A stretch of DNA of 9,489 bases from Pseudomonadota bacterium (GCA_021821425.1 JAKACL010000101.1:1-9489), one strand, 5' to 3'. Shown: positions 1 to 8,436, counted from the stretch's first letter. Program-made: numbers and translations. The notes: generated by a model not told the origin, from the sequence alone.

Positions 1-1
1 G

Positions 2-451
2 AAATTAGCGTTAACACGCCCTAGTTGGCGCGCGCAGCTGGCGGCCCGCCTGCGCGAGATCCGGCCCGCCAGCGTATGCGCGCTCGACGCGGCGGCACGG
101 CAGCTGGCCGGCGACGTGCTGCCGGGCACGCCGCTGGCGGCGCCGGCGCTGCAGCCGCCCTCGCCGTATGCGCTGGCGCTGGGCATCGATGCACTGGACG
201 GCCTCGACGCCGACGCCGCCCGCCAGCTGATCAGTCGGACGCGCCTGTTTGTCGCGCCGCACATTCTCCTGGCCGTGCCCGGCCGCTGCGCGCTCGACGA
301 GGCGATGTTTCGCGCGCTCGGCTTCACGCTGTGCGCCACCGATGCGGCGGCGGGCATGCGCATCCACGAGTACGACATCGAGACCTACAAGAACGTGCCG
401 GACTGGCTCAATTCGCGCTTCTGGGCCAACCCCGAACGCTGGCAGCCCTGA
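2..451 (+). CDS. DUF6231-like protein, 5' end missing
   Basis: The frame is open from base 2 to a TGA at 449-451, giving about 149 residues with no ATG, so the true start probably lies before the window. An internal GTG at 116 would give only 111 residues and would cut into the conserved part. The C-terminus, with a YDIETYKNVPDWL segment followed by NSRFWANPERW, resembles the tail I remember for Pseudomonas DUF6231 proteins (YK-VPDWLN-RFWANPE). The middle, YALALGIDALDGL, looks like the hydrophobic core strand of a Rossmann-like fold. No catalytic residues can be named and the function is unknown. A palindromic repeat follows directly after the stop. The family call rests on memory of the C-terminal motif only. 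Confidence 0.6.
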   Translation, partial: KLALTRPSWRAQLAARLREIRPASVCALDAAARQLAGDVLPGTPLAAPALQPPSPYALALGIDALDGLDADAARQLISRTRLFVAPHILLAVPGRCALDEAMFRALGFTLCATDAAAGMRIHEYDIETYKNVPDWLNSRFWANPERWQP

Positions 452-455
452 GAAA

Positions 456-515
456 TCGCTGAATTAACCATTCCCGACATTGCGGGCGAAGCGAAGCAAT
501 CCAGAATCTCAGCGA
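456..515. repeat. Imperfect palindromic dispersed-repeat-like element
   Basis: Outer arms TCGCTGA (456-462) and TCAGCGA (509-515) are perfectly inverted. Inside them lie ATT/AAT and then ATTGC (479-483) / GCAAT (496-500). The core, CATTGCGGGCGAAGCGAAGC at 478-497 followed by AATCCAG, closely resembles a repeat unit (CATTGCGAGCGAAGCGAAGC) that I recall from intergenic regions of many bacterial genomes. It lies 4 bp after a stop codon, so the transcript could fold into a long hairpin and act as a terminator or 3' stabiliser. The rest of the gap up to 675 shows no gene; a weak TACACT -10-like hexamer occurs near 641. Confidence 0.5.
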
Positions 516-675
516 AATAAACAATCTCTGAATCGCCAAAGGATGGCAATCCCCCCGAGTGGGCACTCCAGTCCACTGCGTGCTGAAGTCCCGCCAGGCG
601 AGAGGCGTCGTGGGCCCGCGCGCAAGCACCGCCGCTTGCGTTACACTGGCCCTTGACCCGCCCCGCCCGACGCCC

Positions 676-1098
676 ATGACGAATTTCATTCCCCATAACG
701 CGCTTGAAGAGCAGCTGGCCGCCGTCCACGCCGGCACGCTCGACCCCGAAACCTTCGTGATGCAACTGATCGACCAGCAGCTGTTCATGCCGGTGCGCGA
801 CGAGAAGAACCCGATCCAGGGCTTCCAGCGCAGCACCCAGGCCGACCCGCTGATCATCGAGGACGAGGATGGCGAGCGCGTGCTGGTGCTGTTCACCAGC
901 CCCGAGCGCGCGAAGCCCTTCGTCGGGCATTACCCCGATTTTTCGGGCGGCCTCCTGACCGAGTTTTCCTGGCTGCTGCGCCGTATCGGCGGCGGCGTGC
1001 CGATCGCGCTGAATCCGGGCTGGGACATCGGCATGGACTTCGACGCCGAGATGATCGCCCAGCTGCGTGCCCAGCTGCCGCCCGAGCACTCGGCCTGA
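676..1098 (+). CDS. SseB-family protein
   Basis: This encodes 140 residues from ATG 676. The frame stays open 39 codons upstream, but that extension is basic, low in complexity and unlike the family, so the ATG at 676 is preferred even though no good Shine-Dalgarno precedes it. The protein matches the SseB N-terminal domain pattern: an amphipathic helix (ALEEQLAAVHAGTL), an LIDQQLFMPV strand, then LIIEDEDGERVLVLFTSPE and a C-terminal IALNPGWDIGMDFDAEMIAQL segment. The family takes its name from E. coli SseB (enhanced serine sensitivity), whose molecular role is not settled. It is soluble with no signal peptide. The next gene starts 22 bp downstream, so the two are probably cotranscribed. Confidence 0.8.
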   Translation: MTNFIPHNALEEQLAAVHAGTLDPETFVMQLIDQQLFMPVRDEKNPIQGFQRSTQADPLIIEDEDGERVLVLFTSPERAKPFVGHYPDFSGGLLTEFSWLLRRIGGGVPIALNPGWDIGMDFDAEMIAQLRAQLPPEHSA

Positions 1099-1120
1099 CC
1101 CGCGCTTTCCCCTGTTTGCC

Positions 1121-2506
1121 ATGCTGTCCGATCGCGCGCTTGCCGCTTTCCGTTCCGCCCTCGGCGCCGATCGGGTGTTCGACGATGCCGCCACCCGCAC
1201 CCTGTATGGCAGCGACGAAACCCCGCGCCATGTCGAGCCCGACGCGGTGCTGTTTCCCGCCTCGCACGACGACGTCGCCGCGCTCGCGCGCGTCGCCTTC
1301 GAGCACCGCATTGCGCTGATCCCGCGCGGCGCCGGTTCCGGCAACGTCGGCGGCGCGCTGCCGGCGCCCGGCAGCGTGGTGGTCAGTTTCGAGTGCATGC
1401 GGCGCGTGCTCGAATTCGATCCGGCCAACCGCCTGATCGTCGTCGAGCCCGGCGTGGTCACCGAAGAAATCGACCGCATTGCGCGCAGCGCCGGCCTGTT
1501 CTACCCGCCCGATCCCGGCAGCAACCCGTATTGCCGCATCGGCGGCAACCTCGCGATGAATGCCGCCGGGCCGCGCGCCGTCAAATACGGCGTCACCCGC
1601 GACTACGTGCTGGGCCTGCGCGCGGTCACCGGCGACGGCCAGGAAATCCGCACCGGATGCCGCACCACCAAAGGCGTCACCGGATACGACCTCACTCGTC
1701 TGCTGGTCGGCTCGGAAGGCACGCTCGCGCTGATCACCGAAGCCACGTTGAAGCTGCTGCCCGCGCCCGAAGCCGTCGCCACGCTGCGCCTGTGCTTTGC
1801 AGACAACCGCAGCGCGCTCGACGCGGTCAGCCGCGTGATGCATCAGGCCGTGGTGCCATGCGCGCTGGAATTCATGGACCATCGCGCCATCGACGCGATC
1901 CGCCCGACCGGCGCCGCGGACAACCTGGCGCCCGGCACGCGTGCGCTGCTGATGGTCGAAGCCGATGGCGCCGCCGCGGACCTGCCGCGCCAGATCGCCG
2001 GGCTGGAAGCCACGCTCGCTGGCAAAGGCCTGCTGGAAGTGAAGAGCGGCTTCACGCGCGAGGCCATCGCGCAGCTGTGGGCCGCGCGCAAATCGCTGTC
2101 GCATGCAGTCAAGCAAATCGCGCCGCTCAAGATCAACGAGGACGTGGTGGTGCCGGTGTCGACGCTGGCCGATTTCGTCGACTTCATCGACACCACTGCC
2201 AGCACGCAGCAGCTGGCAGTGGTGTCGTTCGGCCATGCCGGCAACGGCAACCTGCACGTCAACCTGATGGTGCACCCCGACGACGCCGACGAAATGGCGC
2301 GCGCGCAGGTCGCCCTCGATGCCATCATGCAGCGCGTGCTGATGCTCGGCGGCACGCTGTCCGGCGAGCACGGCATCGGCACCGAAAAGCGCCGCTTCGT
2401 GCCGCAGGAAATCGATTCCGCCACGCTTGCGCTGATGCGCGACATCAAACGGCAATTCGATCCGCACGGCCTCTTGAACCCCGGCAAGCTTTTTCCGGAT
2501 CAATGA
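1121..2506 (+). CDS. FAD-linked 2-hydroxyacid dehydrogenase (GlcD/D-lactate dehydrogenase family)
   Basis: This encodes 461 residues from ATG 1121. It is a VAO/PCMH-fold flavoprotein oxidising a D-2-hydroxyacid such as glycolate, D-lactate or 2-hydroxyglutarate. The FAD-binding domain shows PRGAGSGNVGG (68-78), PPDPGS (129-134), IGGNLAMNAAGP (140-151) and GYDLTRLLVGSEGT (188-201). The C-terminal FAD-oxidase domain shows NEDVVVP (339-345), FGHAGNGNLH (370-379, with H372 and H378) and SGEHGIG (414-420). By comparison with D-2-hydroxyglutarate dehydrogenases, H372, H378 and E416 should bind the metal and H417 act in catalysis. It ends in the usual LNPGKLFP. E. coli GlcD works with GlcE and GlcF, but neither is adjacent here, so substrate and electron acceptor are open. 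There is no clear Shine-Dalgarno; translation may be coupled to the SseB-family gene. Confidence 0.88.
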   Translation: MLSDRALAAFRSALGADRVFDDAATRTLYGSDETPRHVEPDAVLFPASHDDVAALARVAFEHRIALIPRGAGSGNVGGALPAPGSVVVSFECMRRVLEFDPANRLIVVEPGVVTEEIDRIARSAGLFYPPDPGSNPYCRIGGNLAMNAAGPRAVKYGVTRDYVLGLRAVTGDGQEIRTGCRTTKGVTGYDLTRLLVGSEGTLALITEATLKLLPAPEAVATLRLCFADNRSALDAVSRVMHQAVVPCALEFMDHRAIDAIRPTGAADNLAPGTRALLMVEADGAAADLPRQIAGLEATLAGKGLLEVKSGFTREAIAQLWAARKSLSHAVKQIAPLKINEDVVVPVSTLADFVDFIDTTASTQQLAVVSFGHAGNGNLHVNLMVHPDDADEMARAQVALDAIMQRVLMLGGTLSGEHGIGTEKRRFVPQEIDSATLALMRDIKRQFDPHGLLNPGKLFPDQ

Positions 2507-2518
2507 GGCCACAGAGGC

Positions 2519-2547
2519 TTTACAAGCACGCAAGGCATCTATAGAAT
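2519..2547 (+). promoter_or_regulatory. Sigma70-type promoter of the tRNA-Ala transcript
   Basis: TTTACA (2519-2524) and TAGAAT (2542-2547) are separated by exactly 17 bp. A GC-rich discriminator (GCGCGGC) follows, and transcription would begin a few bases before the tRNA at 2561. A GC-rich discriminator is typical of stable-RNA promoters under stringent control; that regulation is inferred. Confidence 0.75.
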
Positions 2548-2560
2548 GCGCGGCTTCGTT

Positions 2561-2636
<76 letters not shown>

Positions 2637-2652
2637 CCTAACAGGAAGTGCG

Positions 2653-2838
2653 ATGCACAGGCTTGGCGTCATCACCACATTGCTGGGGCTGATACTGAGT
2701 GTCGTCGGACTGATCGTTGGATTTTGGAAAATGTTGAATGGCGGTGAGAACCCCGAAGTCTGGATCTCGCTGGTACCATTGGGTTTCGTCGGATTGCTGC
2801 TCGGCGTGACCTTGACCCAGCTTTCCAACAGGCAGTAG
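2653..2838 (+). CDS. Small two-helix inner-membrane protein between tRNA genes
   Basis: This encodes 61 residues from ATG 2653, with a good Shine-Dalgarno AGGAAG (2643-2648) 4 nt before the start. There are two hydrophobic segments, about residues 4-26 (ITTLLGLILSVVGLIVGFW) and 37-56 (WISLVPLGFVGLLLGVTL). A short polar loop (NGGENPE) joins them and the tail TQLSNRQ is polar. I recognise no named family. It starts 16 bp after the CCA of tRNA-Ala and ends 47 bp before tRNA-Glu, with no obvious promoter of its own, so it is probably translated from a processed tRNA-mRNA transcript. The stop is followed by a small GCGA-loop hairpin, CGACGCGAGTCG (2839-2850). Confidence 0.72.
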   Translation: MHRLGVITTLLGLILSVVGLIVGFWKMLNGGENPEVWISLVPLGFVGLLLGVTLTQLSNRQ

Positions 2839-2885
2839 CGACGCGAGTCGCAGCAACAACGTAGGCGGTTCACACCGTCGTCCGG

Positions 2886-2961
2886 GTCCCCATCGTCTAG
2901 AGGCCTAGGACACTACCCTTTCACGGTAGGTACCGGGGTTCGAATCCCCGTGGGGACGCCA
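2886..2961 (+). tRNA. tRNA-Glu (anticodon TTC)
   Basis: This is a 76-nt cloverleaf with encoded CCA at 2959-2961. The acceptor stem GTCCCCA pairs with TGGGGAC. The anticodon stem CTACC/GGTAG encloses the loop CTTTCAC with TTC at 2920-2922. The T-arm is CCGGGGTTCGAATCCCCG. The sequence closely follows E. coli tRNA-Glu. It is in the same orientation as tRNA-Ala and probably on the same transcript. Confidence 0.97.
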
Positions 2962-2967
2962 AATACG

Positions 2968-2982
2968 CAAGCATCCTGCTTG
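2968..2982. terminator. Short hairpin between convergent tRNA-Glu and Crp/Fnr gene
   Basis: CAAGCA-TCC-TGCTTG is a perfect 6-bp stem with a 3-nt loop, 6 bp after the tRNA-Glu CCA end and before the 3' end of the convergent minus-strand gene. On the minus strand it is followed by CGTATTT. It could end transcription both ways, but the stem is short and there is no T-run on the plus strand. Confidence 0.35.
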
Positions 2983-3055
2983 ACGTGATTCGCACACCAT
3001 CCATTGATTGTCTATGCCAGCCATCGCGTGCCGGGCTGTGCCTTTGTCGTTTCCG

Positions 3056-3763
3056 CTAACCCATTACGCGTGCATAGGTCGCCTTGTCGGCATCGTAGCA
3101 GACGCAGGAGGCGGCTTCCAGGCCAGCCCGGTCGAGCACCGTGATGTCGCCGCGATGATAGCGGATCAGGTCGCGCGCCTGCAGCGAACTGGCCGCCCTG
3201 GTGACGCCGACGCGGCGTACGCCGAGCATGTAGGCGAGGAATTCGTGGGTGACATGAAATGCATCCGCATGGGTGCGGTCCTGCGTCATCAATAGCCAGC
3301 GGGCGAGTCGCGCCTCCACCACATGGAATCGGGTGCACGCCGCTGTCTGCGCGAGCTGGACCATCACCACATACAGATAACGCTTGAGAATCCGCTTCAG
3401 CGCGACGCTCGCATCGAGTTCACGACGAAACCGTGCGGCGTCCATCCGCAGCGCGGACCCCGCACCCTGGACCACGGCGTGCAGCGGCGACACGCCGACC
3501 CCCAGCACAAGGGCCAAGCCGAGCATGCCTTCGTCGCCGACCATGCCGACTTCAAGGTTGTCGGATTGGCCGATCGTCGCCACCAGGGAAATGAAGCTGT
3601 CCACAGGAAAGTACACATGACGGATCCGTTCGCCGGGGTTGGCAAGGGTGTCCGCGAATACCAGTTGGACCGGTTCGCACGCGACCAGAAAACGCTGGCG
3701 TTCCTTGCGCGGCAAGGCCCTGAGCAGGCGGTTGGTAGCAGGGTCGGGCTGGCTGTGCGGCAC
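3056..3763 (-). CDS. Crp/Fnr-like transcriptional regulator (divergent paralogue 1)
   Basis: This encodes 235 residues from a GTG start (3761-3763). AGGAG (plus-strand 3771-3775) lies 7 nt upstream and supports this start. The N-terminal cyclic-nucleotide-binding-like barrel covers roughly 10-110 ([42 protein letters not shown]). A dimerisation helix follows (about 115-160, [20 protein letters not shown]), then a winged helix-turn-helix near 170-212 ([20 protein letters not shown]; wing [11 protein letters not shown]). Glycine-rich turns are kept but no typical cAMP pocket is visible, so the ligand is unknown. The N-terminal Fe-S cysteines of FNR are absent. It differs from the two other copies in this window: the recognition helix lacks the usual RE pair (R184-V185), and the tail reads SCVCYDAD where they have VCECYAVV. 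It lies 136 bp downstream of the next minus-strand paralogue. Confidence 0.88.
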   Translation of the reverse strand: MPHSQPDPATNRLLRALPRKERQRFLVACEPVQLVFADTLANPGERIRHVYFPVDSFISLVATIGQSDNLEVGMVGDEGMLGLALVLGVGVSPLHAVVQGAGSALRMDAARFRRELDASVALKRILKRYLYVVMVQLAQTAACTRFHVVEARLARWLLMTQDRTHADAFHVTHEFLAYMLGVRRVGVTRAASSLQARDLIRYHRGDITVLDRAGLEAASCVCYDADKATYARVMG

Positions 3764-3793
3764 GTAGACACTCCTGAAATCGCTTCGGCCCGA

Positions 3794-3805
3794 GGCAGGA
3801 CTGCC
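3794..3805. promoter_or_regulatory. Short dyad upstream of Crp/Fnr paralogue 1
   Basis: GGCAG-GA-CTGCC is a perfect 5-bp dyad with a 2-bp spacer, 31 bp upstream of the GTG start of the minus-strand regulator. It could be an autoregulatory operator. Its core CAGGACTG nearly equals the core CAGGTCTG of the dyad at 4802-4817. Function is inferred from position and symmetry only. Confidence 0.3.
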
Positions 3806-3873
3806 CCGGGATGATCGACTTCAGTCTGGCGTGTGATGCCCGGCCTGTCTGGGCGGTAGCGCACCAAACTGTT

Positions 3874-3888
3874 CCGGGCTTCGCCCTG
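3874..3888 (-). terminator. Hairpin after Crp/Fnr paralogue 2
   Basis: Read on the minus strand, GGGC-GAA-GCCC lies about 14 bp after the stop of the regulator ending at 3900, with one extra outer pair across a mismatch, and is followed by AACAGTTT. The stem is short and GC-rich and the T-run is poor, so it may be a weak terminator or a mere 3' hairpin. Confidence 0.33.
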
Positions 3889-3899
3889 GGATCAGCGGC

Positions 3900-4634
3900 T
3901 CACGTCGTGCCGCGCGGAGGTAGCAGGCGATCGAATTCTCGCTTGACCACGGCATAGCACTCGCACACCCGCGCTTCCAGGCCCGCGCGGTCGAGGACGG
4001 TGATGCGGCCCCGGTGGTATTCGATCAGGCCGGCGCGCTGCACGTTGCCGGCGGCCTCGGTTACGCTTTCACGGCGCACCCCGAGCATGTTGGCGATCAG
4101 TTCCTGCGTCATGACCAGCTCATTGGTGGGCAGGCGGTCGAGACTGAGCAGCAGCCAGCGACAGAACTGCTGGTCCAGCGAGTGATGGCGGTTGCACACC
4201 GCGGTCTGGGACATCTGCGTCAGCAGCGCCTGGGTATAACGCAGCAGCAGGTCATGGAATATCCCGGCACGACGCCCGCCGGCACGGTGGAATACCGCCT
4301 TCAGCAGCTGTCCCCTGAGCCGGTAGGCATGGCCGGCGCTTTGCACCACCGCCCGGCTCGGCGTGGTTTCGCCGCCCATGAACAGCGAAACGCCCACCAC
4401 GCCCTCGTTGCCGACGACGGCGATTTCTGCAGACGCCCCATCCTCCATCACATAGAGCATGGACACGATCGCATCGAGCGGGAAATAGACATGGCGCATC
4501 TGCTCGCCGGATTCGTAGAGCACCTGTCCGAGCGGCATCGGGACCTGCTCCAGACTGGGCAGCAGGCGCACATACTCCTCGTCCGGCAACGCAGCGAGCA
4601 GACGGTTCTGGCGGGGGTCAAACGGGTCGGCCAT
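3900..4634 (-). CDS. Crp/Fnr-like transcriptional regulator (paralogue 2)
   Basis: This encodes 244 residues from ATG 4634. A further 16 codons are open upstream, but AGGAGT 4 nt before this ATG fixes the start. The N-terminal sensing barrel (about 10-110) has GEQMRHVYFPLDAIVSML and VGNEGVVGVSLFMGG. The long dimer helix carries LLRYTQALLTQMSQTAVCNRHH (about 130-151). The helix-turn-helix is TQELIANMLGVRRESVTEAAG (about 176-196), with the wing YHRGRITVLDR, and the C-terminal VCECY holds C224 and C226. R188-E189 align with the DNA-contacting R180-E181 of CRP. There are no FNR-type Fe-S cysteines. It is very similar to the product at 7470-8222 but has 5 extra residues before the dimer helix (about 119-123), which a 15-bp duplication explains. 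It is divergent from the kinase gene and shares a 290-bp regulatory spacer with it. Confidence 0.92.
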   Translation of the reverse strand: MADPFDPRQNRLLAALPDEEYVRLLPSLEQVPMPLGQVLYESGEQMRHVYFPLDAIVSMLYVMEDGASAEIAVVGNEGVVGVSLFMGGETTPSRAVVQSAGHAYRLRGQLLKAVFHRAGGRRAGIFHDLLLRYTQALLTQMSQTAVCNRHHSLDQQFCRWLLLSLDRLPTNELVMTQELIANMLGVRRESVTEAAGNVQRAGLIEYHRGRITVLDRAGLEARVCECYAVVKREFDRLLPPRGTT

Positions 4635-4638
4635 GCGC

Positions 4639-4644
4639 ACTCCT
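4639..4644 (-). promoter_or_regulatory. Ribosome binding site deciding the start of paralogue 2
   Basis: On the minus strand AGGAGT stands 4 nt before the ATG at 4634, an excellent match. It shows that the upstream in-frame start at 4682 is not used. Confidence 0.75.
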
Positions 4645-4801
4645 GACAATCTGATCGGTCGGCACCGCCTGCCGGCAGCCAACTGTCATTTCAGCGCAAC
4701 GATACAGGACCGCCCTCCTGCTGTCCCGGATCGATGGCGTCCTGAATCGCGGCTATGTGTGCCAACGCACAGATCATCGCGCCCAACAACGCAACAATCC
4801 C

Positions 4802-4817
4802 CATTCAGGTCTGAATG
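4802..4817. promoter_or_regulatory. Perfect 7-bp dyad in the divergent spacer (candidate operator)
   Basis: CATTCAG-GT-CTGAATG is a perfect inverted repeat with a 2-bp spacer, inside an AT-richer patch of the spacer. It is 108 bp before the kinase ATG and 168 bp before the divergent Crp/Fnr ATG, so one bound protein could affect both. It matches neither the CRP (TGTGA-N6-TCACA) nor the FNR (TTGAT-N4-ATCAA) consensus. The binding protein is unknown. Confidence 0.45.
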
Positions 4818-4869
4818 AATCAGACGGATTGTCCGATTGCTGCGGTGCCCCACAGTGTTGCCACCGCGC

Positions 4870-4889
4870 GCAGGCAGCCCGTTGCCTGC
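4870..4889. promoter_or_regulatory. Dyad with 6-bp spacer in the kinase leader
   Basis: GCAGGCA-GCCCGT-TGCCTGC is a perfect 7-bp inverted repeat with a 6-bp spacer, ending 35 bp before the kinase ATG. The N6 spacing is that of CRP-type operators, but it could equally be an RNA hairpin in the leader. The rest of the 4635-4924 spacer shows no coding potential and no convincing paired -35/-10. Confidence 0.38.
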
Positions 4890-4924
4890 CCGGATCGTCG
4901 CACGTTATCCACGGAAACCCAGCC

Positions 4925-6621
<1,697 letters not shown>

Positions 6622-6625
<4 letters not shown>

Positions 6626-7446
6626 TGATCAGCGAGTCGGACATTCTCAAAGCCAGCATCCTGATCGTCGACGATCAGGAATCCAATGTCCTGCTGCTCG
6701 CGCAGATGCTGAGCGAGGCCGGCTACACCCATGTGAATTCGACGATGAATCCGCACGAGGTGTTCGCGCTGCACCGCAGGCACCCCTACGACCTGATCCT
6801 GCTCGACCTGCAGATGCCCGGCATGGACGGCTTCCAGGTGATGGAAGGGCTCAAGACCAACGATGCGGAAAGCTACCTGCCGGTGCTGGTGATCACCGCA
6901 CAGCCGGGACACAAGCTGCGCGCGCTGCAGGCCGGCGCCAAGGACTTCATCAGCAAGCCGTTCGATCTGGTCGAAGCCAAAGTGCGCATCCACAACATGC
7001 TGGAGGTGCGATTGCTGTACAAAAAACTCGACGCCTACAATCAGGTGCTGGAGAAGACGGTGCTGGAGCGCACCGCCGAGTTGCGCGAAAGCGAAGCCCG
7101 TTACCGCAGCCTGACCGAACTGGCCTCGGACTGGTATTGGGAACAGGACGAGAACATGAATTTCACCAAGGTCGCCGGGCCGGTGCTGGAAATGCTCGGC
7201 ATCCGGGTCGGCGCCCTCGGCGGGAATGACAGCGGCGACCCGACCCAAGGGTGGGATCCGCGGGAGCGGGCATTTCTGCAGGCCACGATTGCCGCACGCC
7301 AGCCCTTCCTCGATTTCGTATACAGTCGCGTCAATACCGATGGCTCGAAACAGCGGTTCCGGGTCAGCGGGGAGCCGATGTTCACCCAGTCCTGCCGCTT
7401 TATCGGCTATCGTGGCATCGGTGTTGAGATCATTGCCCGCAAATAA
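6622..7446 (+). CDS. Response regulator, REC-coiled coil-PAS, no output domain
   Basis: This encodes 274 residues from ATG 6622. AGGAA lies 6 nt upstream and the ATG overlaps the kinase stop; ATG 6625 is also possible. The receiver domain (about 11-130) has D17/D18, phospho-acceptor D62 in LILLDLQMPGMDG, T92 and K112 (ISKPFD). A probable coiled coil covers about 131-152 (NQVLEKTVLERTAELRESEARY). A PAS domain follows (about 150-274) with the ASDWYWEQDENMNFT start and the SGEPMF/GYRGIG ending. That PAS type is often found in front of GGDEF or kinase domains, but here the protein stops immediately after it. It therefore probably acts by protein contact, as partner of the kinase or of another protein. 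The next gene starts 23 bp on. Confidence 0.9.
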
Positions 7447-7469
7447 TCCGCAGTCTTTTCCGATTCGCC

Positions 7470-8222
7470 ATGACGACACCGCATCCCAGCCAGAACCACC
7501 TGCTCGCTGCCCTGCCTTCTGCTGAATTCGAGCCCCTGCTGGCGCATCTGGAGCGGGTCGATCTCGCGCTGGGCGACATGCTCTACGAACCCGGCAGCCA
7601 GCTGCGGCACGCCTACTTTCCGACCAGCGCCATCGTCTCGCTGCACTACGTCATGGCATCCGGCGCCTCGACCGAATCGGCCGGCGTCGGCAACGAAGGC
7701 GTCGTCGGCATTTCGCTGTTCATGGGCGGCGACACCACGTCCAGCTCGGCCGTGGTGCAGACCGCCGGCGTAGCCTACCGGATGCCGGCCGGGACCCTAC
7801 TGCAGGAATTCAATCGGGCCGGCCTGTTGCAGCGCCTGCTGCTGCGCTACACCCAGGCGCTGATGACGCAGATGGCGCAGACCACGGTCTGCACGCGCCA
7901 CCACTCGGTGGAACAGCAATTGTGCCGCTGGCTGCTGCTGACGCTGGACCGCATGCCGTCGAACCAGCTGGTCATGACGCAGGAGCTGATCGCCAACATG
8001 CTCGGCGTGCGCCGCGAAGGCATTACCGAGTCGGCCGGCAGGCTGCAGGATGCGGGCGTGATCAGCTACCGCCGTGGACACATCGCGGTGCTCGACCGCA
8101 CCGGACTCGAAACCCGCGTATGCGAGTGTTACGCCGTGGTGAAGGCGGAACTCGACCGTCTGCTGGGCGACGTGCGCTACCGGCAGGACGGCGACACCCC
8201 GATACACGCCAGGTCGAAGTGA
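7470..8222 (+). CDS. Crp/Fnr-like transcriptional regulator (paralogue 3)
   Basis: This encodes 250 residues from ATG 7470, with only a weak ribosome site, so translation may be coupled to the response regulator gene 23 bp upstream. The sensing barrel (about 12-112) has GSQLRHAYFPTSAIVSL and VGNEGVVGISLFMGG. The dimer helix carries LLLRYTQALMTQMAQTTVCTRHH (about 123-145). The helix-turn-helix is TQELIANMLGVRREGITESAG (about 170-190) with R182-E183, the wing YRRGHIAVLDR, and C218/C220 in VCECY. It lacks FNR Fe-S cysteines, and no ligand can be assigned. By eye it is very close to the product of 3900-4634 through most of its length, which points to a duplication. It has a longer polar tail (about 233-250). 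Its place as third gene of the two-component operon makes it the likeliest transcriptional output. Confidence 0.92.
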   Translation: MTTPHPSQNHLLAALPSAEFEPLLAHLERVDLALGDMLYEPGSQLRHAYFPTSAIVSLHYVMASGASTESAGVGNEGVVGISLFMGGDTTSSSAVVQTAGVAYRMPAGTLLQEFNRAGLLQRLLLRYTQALMTQMAQTTVCTRHHSVEQQLCRWLLLTLDRMPSNQLVMTQELIANMLGVRREGITESAGRLQDAGVISYRRGHIAVLDRTGLETRVCECYAVVKAELDRLLGDVRYRQDGDTPIHARSK

Positions 8223-8250
8223 CGCGGGACGGGGGCGCGCGCGCGACCTA

Positions 8251-8266
8251 TGTTCGATAGCAGACA
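8251..8266 (+). promoter_or_regulatory. FNR-geometry imperfect dyad upstream of osmB (candidate Crp/Fnr-like site)
   Basis: TGTTCG-ATAG-CAGACA is a 6-bp imperfect dyad (4 of 6 pairs) with a 4-bp spacer, the spacing of FNR-type operators. It begins 28 bp after the stop of the third Crp/Fnr gene and ends 170 bp before the osmB ATG. A weak -10-like TATTGT lies at 8289-8294. The rest of 8223-8436 holds a GC-alternating run (8235-8245) and no gene. The half-site CGAACA recurs at 9269 and 9282. Confidence 0.35.
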
Positions 8267-8436
8267 GACGGCGATGCCCGCCTCCCCTATTGTTGACGGG
8301 TCGGAACCAGCACGCGCGCACTCCCTGCAGCGTGGCCATGCGCACTGCCCCGGCAGCGCGCGCCTGGCGAAGACAGGTGCCTGCCCGGCGGATTGAAGTT
8401 CCGCCTCACCCAGGTTCGCCTCATCAAGGAATCCTC

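Noticed and set aside
385..1479. Minus-strand frame of 364 codons spanning the repeat and the SseB-family gene
   Set aside because: It crosses two plus-strand genes and an intergenic repeat, with low-complexity basic sequence and no recognisable domain.
3780..3899. Search for a small gene between the two minus-strand regulators
   Set aside because: The frames there are continuations of shadow frames without ribosome sites; only a dyad and a weak hairpin are supportable.
4905..4913. TTATCCACG, one base off the DnaA box
   Set aside because: A single imperfect copy with no AT-rich region or second box nearby; chance is likely and it lies just before the kinase start.
8235..8245. Alternating GC run that could favour Z-DNA
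   Set aside because: Only 11 bases in a very GC-rich genome; expected by chance.
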